Below are positions 58,126-64,000 of a stretch of 64,000 nt of DNA, one piece after another (position 1 is the first letter of the stretch; each line of letters begins with the position of its first letter). The notes under the pieces are model-generated. The model was not told the origin of the DNA and made no database searches. It saw only the letters and a program-made list of their open reading frames with translations. The stretch lies in contig JAGMVK010000010.1 of the NCBI GenBank assembly GCA_020747065.1, positions 1,860,001 through 1,924,000 of the forward strand, written 5' to 3'. Made by a program: the position numbers and the translations under genes. The stretch comes from Cadophora sp. MPI-SDFR-AT-0126. Lineage: Eukaryota > Ascomycota > Leotiomycetes > Helotiales > Ploettnerulaceae.

Positions 58126-59777
58126 TTAAAAAGTCTGCTTCTTGCCCTTGAAGTCGCCGAAGCCACCTCTGTTGGTGCTTCCACCACGTCCACCTCCTCG
58201 GCCACCTCCCCGTCCTCCACGATCACCGAAACCGCCTCGGCCACGTCCACCGCCACGTCCTCCACGGTCGAATCCACCTCGTCCGCCACGGCCACCTCCA
58301 CGGCCACCTCCCTCACCACGGTCTGGCTTAGGTGTGGCATAGTCGAGTCTGACGGGACGGCCAGCAATCTCAGCACCGGTCATAGCCTCGAAAGCTGTCT
58401 TGGCATCATCAACAGAGGAGAAGGTGACATATCCGAAGCCCTTGGGGTTGCCAGTCTCCCTGGAATAAAGTTAGTGATGTCAAATAGAGGACAAGCAAGC
58501 TACTTACATATCAGTTGGAAGTCTGACGTTAACGACAGTTCCGTGCTCGCCGAAAGCCTCGCCGACAGTGTTCTCATCAGCATCGAAGGACAGGTTGCCC
58601 AAGAAGAGAGTGTCGGAGGGAGGGTTCTGGGAGTCGCCATAAGCTTGAGCGCGGCTTTGAGCGCGGTCTCTGGGTGGTGCATCGGAACGGGGGGTGGAGA
58701 AGTCAACGTTGGCTTCGCGACCATCAATCATGCTACCCTTCTTGGCCTTGAGAGCTGCAGCGGCAGATGCAGAGCTGGTGAACTCAACATAACCAAAGCC
58801 CTTGGAGCGACCAGTGGCCTTGTCACTAATGACACGGGCGCCAGAGATCTCACCGAACTCCTCAAACTCACGAAGAAGCCAGTCATCATCGACGTTCCAG
58901 CTCAAGTTACCAACGAACAAGTTCTTGGATCCGGTATCTTCAGCAGTTTCCTCGGTCTTTGTCTTCTTTGTAGCAGCAACAGGCTCGTCCTCAGCCTTGC
59001 GCTTCTTGCTTGGGGCGGCCTCTTCTTCGCTATCGGAATCGCTGGAGTCTGAGCCAGATCCGGAATCAGAGTCTTCGGCATCATCCTCGCTGGAGTCGGA
59101 TGAGTCGGATTCGGCAGAGTCAGAATCGGATTCCTCCTGGTGCAGTTAGCAATTGATGTCGATGGCGTGCAACAATATGATCGACTTACAGTAGCCTTTG
59201 CCACAGCCTTGGCAGCGCCGTTCACAGCAGCCTTTCCAGTTGTAGCAGCCTTCTTTGCGACCTCCTTGACGACGGCGGCTGGCTTGCTCTCCTCCTCAGA
59301 GTCAGAGTCGGAGTCGGATGCAGAGTCGCTATCATCACTATCGGAAGCGGCAGCTGACTTGGGAGAGTCAGAATCGGCTTCGGAATCATCACCATCCTCT
59401 GAGGAATCAGAGGAATCGGAATCGGCATCAGAGGAGGAATCAGAAGAGGAATCTACCTCTTTCTTGGCGACTCCATTAGTCTTGCCGTTGGCCTTTCCGT
59501 TGGCAACTGGCTTCTTGACCTCAGCCTCGGACTCAGACTCGCTGGCAGAGTCTGAATCGGAGTCGGAGGACTCGCTCTCGGATGGGGTAGGGGCCTTGAC
59601 AACTGCCTTGGGAGCCTTCTTGCCATTGATCTTGGAAGCGGTCTCCTTTGCGATTGCCTTGGATTGAGCTTTGGGAGTCTGAGAAGGCTTAGTGACAGAC
59701 GCATTTTTGACAGCTTTGGTGGGTTTGACTTCAGCCTTGGACTTGCTAGAAGTCTTGGTGTCCTTGGTCTTTGCCAT
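58126..59777 (-). CDS. Nucleolin-like nucleolar RNA-binding protein (NSR1/gar2)
   Basis: Exons 59777-59190, 59136-58508 and 58459-58126 give 516 residues. The N-terminal half alternates Lys/Ala-rich and long Ser/Asp/Glu tracts, which are casein kinase II-type sites. RRM1 begins near residue 267 (NLFVGNLSW, RNP1 KGFGYVEF) and RRM2 near 372 (LFLGNLSF, RNP1 KGFGYVTF), the latter crossing the last intron. The C-terminus from about 455 is an RGG/RG-rich tail ending GFGDFKGKKQTF, a substrate for arginine methylation. The architecture is that of yeast Nsr1 and fission-yeast gar2, needed for pre-rRNA processing and small-subunit production in the nucleolus. The acidic-basic repeats create long antisense frames that are not genes. 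Confidence 0.96.
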
Positions 59778-60185
59778 TGTGACGGAGATGTAGGGGAATG
59801 TAGAAGGATGTAAGTAGTGATATTCGAAGAATGCTTCGAAGATCTATGAGTTTGGGAGAGTGGAAAGAGGTTGGAAAAAGATGTAGAAAAAAGAAAAGCT
59901 GGTGGTGGGCGGGAAAGCTCTTATCTGGATTTTTTTCTTCCTCGCGTATCGTTCGGCGCTAAAATGACTAGCGGGGAAAAGGGTTCAGCGGTGGCGGGCA
60001 GGTGCAGCCAGGCATTAAAGCAAAAACAAGGCAGAAACCTCGAATCGTGACAAGTCGAATCAGTGAGCTTCAATTGGAAATTCCGAATGTCTTCATTGCG
60101 CTCAGAGGTTCACAACTAGACAATAACACCTCGACACGACTCAATCGCTCTCCTCAAACGTCCGAATAGCCAGTGGTTCATCACA
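59778..60185. promoter_or_regulatory. Divergent promoter region NSR1 / complex I subunit
   Basis: 408 bp between divergent start codons. The NSR1 side has an AAAAAGAAAAG-rich leader. No defined motif was recognised. Confidence 0.4.
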
Positions 60186-60595
60186 ATGGCACCAACCCCC
60201 GAATCCGCCGCATTCCTAGCAAAGAAGCCAACCGTTCCCCCGACCTTTGACGGTGTTGACTACGATGATACGCCCCGGTTGAAGCAAGCACAGGATGCCA
60301 TTATTCGCGAGCAATGGGTCAGGAGTATGATGGCGAGATTGGTCAGAGAGGAGATGGGAAAGTGTTATTACAGGGAAGGAGTCAATCACTTGGAGAAGTG
60401 CGGTGCATTGAGAGGTACGTTACTAGAGAAATGGACGAGCGCAAATGGAGGACTGTAGGATCTGAAGCTATAGGGGAATTATAATTGGAAATGAGGCTGA
60501 TTGTTTTCGCAGAACGATACCTGGAGCTATTGAAGGAGTCTAAGATCAAGGGTTACCTATTCCAGCAACAAAACTACATCCCAAAGACCGAATAA
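60186..60595 (+). CDS. NADH:ubiquinone oxidoreductase 12-kDa subunit (PDSW/NDUFB10-type)
   Basis: Exons 60186-60414 and 60513-60595 give 103 residues. The sequence MAPTPESAAFLAKKPTVPPT, then IIREQWVRSMMARLVREEMG, KCYYREGVNHLEKCG and ERYLELLKESKIKGYLFQQ fits the small fungal complex I subunit of about 12 kDa. The two cysteines in KCYYREGVNHLEKC may form an intramembrane-space disulfide as in Cx9C-type accessory subunits, here with eleven residues between. It is an accessory subunit of the membrane arm in the inner mitochondrial membrane. There is no classic targeting peptide. Assignment to complex I is confident; the exact mammalian counterpart is less so. Confidence 0.88.
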
Positions 60596-61170
60596 GCTGG
60601 GGGATCAATGGGCAGGGGAGTTTAGATGCTTTGACGAAGCTTCGAGCTTCAACGGGAGTACCTGCAAAGTACATTGGAAGCTGTCTGTGCTGGGAGGGCA
60701 AGGTCAAGCCGTGAGTGGTGGCCAGGATGCAGGCTTTGAAGACAGACAGATCTTCAATTCTTGCAATTGTAAATACAAAAATCTGTACAACCAAGTTTGA
60801 CATCTACCAAAGTCTCTATGTGATATTTGAATACCTCTAGTCAACTACTCAATTCCTTGGAGCTAGATATGCATTCGAGCTTGGGGGCTGTGTAAGAACC
60901 CATGAATTTCAACCACACGAGAACCACTTGAACCTACAAGACTTTTTGGTGTTACCCAATCTCATCGAGCTGATTTGAAATATTGTCAATTTCTCCTCTG
61001 TCCATTTCCCAGGCCCAAGTCCGATCTATGCAAATCAGTTGCTCAATAAACCAAATCTGATATCCACAGCACAACGCGTCAATCCGGCCACCGTACAAAA
61101 AATATCTCGAGCTTCAAGCATCACCCAAACCACAACACCTCCCATCCCATCTCCAACCACAACCGCAACA
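60596..61170. other. Intergenic region before mL54
   Basis: 575 bp without a supported gene. The right-hand 100 bp are CA- and CCA-rich leader sequence of the mitoribosomal gene. Confidence 0.55.
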
Positions 61171-62291
61171 ATGATCTGCACGCGCTGCCTCCGCCTCTCC
61201 TCCTCCTCCCTAAGGACACAATCCCTCACCGCATCCAAATCCAAACCCACCACATCCCTCCGCACATTCAGCACCTCCACCACCCTCCTCACAACCCCCT
61301 CCCCATCCCCAGCAACCACACTCCCCGGCCTCGCCCAACCCTTCAGCACACCACTTACTCCCACTCCCTCAGGAAAGTCATCACCAGCACCAGCAAGCAA
61401 GAAATCCCCAACAATCATATCGAGCTGTCCGGCCGGCACGCCATTAAAGGGATTGAATTATCTGAAGGGGAGGGACGACCCGGTTGCGTTGGCGGAGGAG
61501 GAGTATCCTGAGTGGCTGTGGACGTGTCTTGATAAGAAGGAGGTTGAAGGGGAGGAAGGGGGGGCTGCGGGGGATGAATTCTGTGAGTTCTTTTCTTTTG
61601 TTTTGGTCTGTTTTGTCAATGTGCTGGATGGGAGATGGGAGATGAGGTTGAGGTTGAGGTTGAGGTTGGAGCTGGATGAACGGTGGATGCCAATGAGAGC
61701 GTCAATGGCAATTGGGCATGGATTGGACTACGAGGGTTCTAAGTTGGCTGGGTCTTGGGTATTGGATTGTTGACAAGACTGGTCATGGAGAAGGGAGAGC
61801 ATGAGAGCAGTACTGCCATGCTATACTCACTCGTCCCCTCCATCTTCCGCCATTCAATACTTCACGGCCAGGCCATATCTTGCCAACTTCGCTTCTCCTT
61901 CCTCCCCCTCTCCAACTCCTTCCTCCAACCCTTTCCTCTATACCCCTTCCCCTCTCTTCCTCCAAGCCTCCAAATCTCACCACCTCCACTACACCACCAC
62001 ACCACAACACTTACTAACACGCACTTCCTCACCTCAGCCAAATCCGCCAAACTCCGCCGCAAAGCCGCCAAGCGCGCCCGCAAACTCGAAGCAATGCGTC
62101 TCGCAGCCGGCGAAGCCGCGCCCGAAGCACGCATCCCCATAACGCAGCAATCCATCGATTTACCGTCCAACAGCGAGGGCACGACGAAGGGTGCGCTGGA
62201 TGCGGAGGGGAAGAGGGGGGAGTTGAGGGGCGCGATGAGGAGGGAGAGGAGGAAGGGGATCAAGGAGGCGAATTTCTTGAGGGGGATGTAG
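61171..62291 (+). CDS. MRPL37: Mitochondrial large ribosomal subunit protein mL54 (MRPL37)
   Basis: Exons 61171-61582 and 62038-62291 give 221 residues. A Ser/Thr/Arg-rich mitochondrial targeting peptide (MICTRCLRLSSSSLRTQSL) is followed by a Pro/Thr-rich linker. The conserved core is SSCPAGTPLKGLNYLKGRDD and EEEYPEWLWTCLD, then after the intron KSAKLRRKAAKRARKLEAMR and a basic C-terminus ending RKGIKEANFLRGM. These define mL54. The protein is a structural component of the mitochondrial ribosome. The intron of 455 bp is the longest in the window; its donor GTGAGT, branch TTACTAAC and acceptor CCTCAG are all good. The protein is longer than yeast MRPL37, mainly in the N-terminal linker. Confidence 0.94.
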
Positions 62292-63221
62292 GGTGGGTAG
62301 GCGGGCGGGTGTGGTTTAGGAAGTGGGTGAGGACTGGAGGGTTGAACTGAGGGGAGGTGGGTGTTTGTGTGAGTGCGTAAATTGAGCTTGAGGTTGAGGT
62401 TGAGCTCCAGAACCAGAGTTGAGGTTGTAGAAAAGAAGCAGAGCAGAGCACGGTGCTTCTATGTACTGTGCTGTCCATATGTAAGATCACGTTCCCATAC
62501 CCAGTCCGGTCGCAAGCAGAAGGGAACCATGTACATTATGATTATGTTATCTCAAGGACAACTCAAGTCCAACCTAGACTAGACGAGATGTATGAATATA
62601 CACAGCTTCTGGCTGCACAAGAAACAACTTTCGCTTCGACTGTTACAACTCATGTAAAGAAGATAAGTTCTCACAAGCGAGCAGTAGGTAAACAGAGAGA
62701 AGATCAAGATCGAGACCAAGCAAGAACTATCGACTATCAAAAATAACATCACAGATTAGAATACCAAAGTCCCATTGCACATGCATATGCTGTAATCACT
62801 ACCCGCTGTTACACGACACAACGCTAAAATTCGAAAGTGAAAAAGCACGGTGAAGTGAATTGGGAAGTGGTCAAATAGACTGGTACCGAAGATTTTTGTA
62901 TTTTGCATTCTGTATTTTGTTTCTCTAGGCTACTTTCTACGGAGTACATACATGCTCTGGCAAGAAGACTCAAGCCAAGCAAGGCATAGGTGAGAGAGCA
63001 CGTCAGATGGTCTCCATTTTTGCAGTTCGTCATTCCACAGGGAGGTATCCCAACTTATGGGAAAATAGGGAGTGCTGGTCATGTCTTGACCATATAAGTC
63101 AATAGTCAATGCCTCCATCCAACATCAATACTACTTCACCAAATGCCCTGTAAAGCTTCCTAGTCTGGTATTACACACCTATCCTACCACTACACTATCA
63201 TACACCTCTCATGCCACGCCC
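62292..63221. other. Convergent intergenic region mL54 / TAF7
   Basis: 930 bp between converging genes. Short TTGAGGTTGAGG repeats occur near 62388-62426, like those inside the mL54 intron at 61647-61672. No gene seen. Confidence 0.55.
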
Positions 63222-64000
63222 CTATTCTCCCTCACCCTCTCCAATAGACGACTTCTTCAACTGGATCTCATTCTTGAGATTGCGAATAGTGGTGTCCAAG
63301 CGAGTCTTGATGATCATGTTACTAGCGACAGCACGCTTCGCCATATTCTCAGCAAGTGTCCTCTCCATATCCGCAATATCCTCCCGAATACCCGCGATAT
63401 TGGCCATGCGCTCCTTCTCCTCTTCGTCCATATCGCTACCTTCATCATCGTCATCGTCGTCGTCCTCAAAGGACTCACCGCCGCTGTCATCTTGGTTCTC
63501 GTTCTCGGGTTCGGGAATCATGTCACCGGCGGCGGGAGTGGCTGCCATGGTGGACATGGGTGTTGCGGCTTCGACTTCATCCTCATTCATATTCATCTCG
63601 AGTGCGGCCTCGAGATCGGCTTCAAAATCTAATCCGAATTGGGCGTCCATATCACCATCCGCATCGGTGTCGGCATCGGGCTGCGTTGCGAAGTTGGATT
63701 CCACATGAGTATTACTGGATTGACCATGATTCTGTGCAAAGTATCCGTCATCTTCCTCGCCCTCAGCATCCTCATTGTCATCCTCTTCCTCCTCTTCTTC
63801 ATCCTCATAATATTGCTGTGCATGGCCGTATCTCGCTGGTGTGCTTCCATCTCGGCTATAAGATTGACTTTGCGCTCTGGCATTTGGATCGAAGACTGTA
63901 TATTTTGAGACTGTGCACTTTCTATCTGCTTCAAGTAGTCTCTGAACCTCTCTCTCGGTCTTCTCGATCTCGTCTCTGTGGATACGTTTCCTGAATCGAC
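63222..64000 (-). CDS. TAF7: TFIID subunit TAF7 (5' part outside window)
   Basis: The minus frame is open from the right edge to the stop at 63222, 258 codons visible. At the edge it reads RFRKRIHRDEIEKTEREVQR then LLEADRKCTVSKY, the C-terminal part of the TAFII55 domain that contacts TAF1. A strongly acidic middle (EDEEEEEEDDNEDAEGEEDD) follows. The C-terminal coiled coil reads ANIAGIREDIADMERTL, then NLKNEIQLKKSS, the region that follows the domain in fungal TAF7. The protein sits in TFIID and restrains TAF1 until initiation. No intron is needed in the visible part. The N-terminus and start lie beyond base 64000. Confidence 0.92.
   Translation of the reverse strand, partial: RFRKRIHRDEIEKTEREVQRLLEADRKCTVSKYTVFDPNARAQSQSYSRDGSTPARYGHAQQYYEDEEEEEEDDNEDAEGEEDDGYFAQNHGQSSNTHVESNFATQPDADTDADGDMDAQFGLDFEADLEAALEMNMNEDEVEAATPMSTMAATPAAGDMIPEPENENQDDSGGESFEDDDDDDDEGSDMDEEEKERMANIAGIREDIADMERTLAENMAKRAVASNMIIKTRLDTTIRNLKNEIQLKKSSIGEGEGE

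Noticed and set aside
58072..59667. Long plus-strand open frames (326 and 175 aa) over the NSR1 locus
   Set aside because: They are antisense to the Ser/Asp-rich and RGG-rich NSR1 coding sequence, have no conserved motif and reflect its codon bias.

Overview
The window is nuclear DNA of a filamentous ascomycete (Pezizomycotina; gene content fits a leotiomycete-like, plant-associated or saprotrophic fungus, but order and genus cannot be fixed from sequence alone). Evidence: short introns (mostly 42-75 bp, GTAWGT donors, CTAAC-type branch sites), Zn2Cys6 and DUF3468 regulators, a Clr5-ankyrin protein, an AA9 polysaccharide monooxygenase, a PL3 pectate lyase and long A/G- or pyrimidine-rich intergenic tracts. 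Exon structures below were deduced by hand from splice signals and reading-frame continuity; no RNA data were available.

Layout. 1-5960: 3' part of a large membrane GT4 glycosyltransferase with a PelF-like catalytic half. 6.1-9.1 kb: a DUF3468 regulator divergent from a short-chain dehydrogenase. 9.8-13.1 kb: a ZZ-finger/DUF7514-like protein and the translation factor TMA22. 13.1-17.4 kb: an 848-aa tyrosine-recombinase-like protein with C-terminal C2H2 fingers, surrounded by exact AAAAGTACTTTT palindromes; this is the most unusual locus. 16.5-18.3 kb: GAA microsatellite, pentamer repeats and a diverged tandem duplication. 18.3-23.4 kb: a compact housekeeping block (borealin/Nbl1, RPN10, TRS23, RPB4) arranged in divergent and convergent pairs. 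24.3-26.3 kb: a single-pass membrane protein. 26.3-30.7 kb: gene-poor. 30.7-38.8 kb: AA9 LPMO, a small orphan ORF, an ammonium transporter with a GATA-rich upstream region, a gene-poor stretch, and a PL3 pectate lyase. 41.9-49.2 kb: an AB-hydrolase lipase and a Clr5-ankyrin protein. 50.9-57.1 kb: a single-TM protein and a 917-aa Zn2Cys6 factor. 58.1-64.0 kb: nucleolin-like NSR1/gar2, a complex I 12-kDa subunit, mitoribosomal mL54 and the 3' part of TAF7.

Functionally the window is a mosaic of conserved core genes (proteasome, RNA polymerase II, TFIID, TRAPP, nucleolus, mitochondrion) and accessory loci (secreted plant-polymer enzymes, nitrogen uptake, regulators). No secondary-metabolite cluster, CRISPR array, rRNA or convincing tRNA was seen. 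The best candidate for an under-described system is the recombinase-zinc-finger gene with its clustered palindromes.
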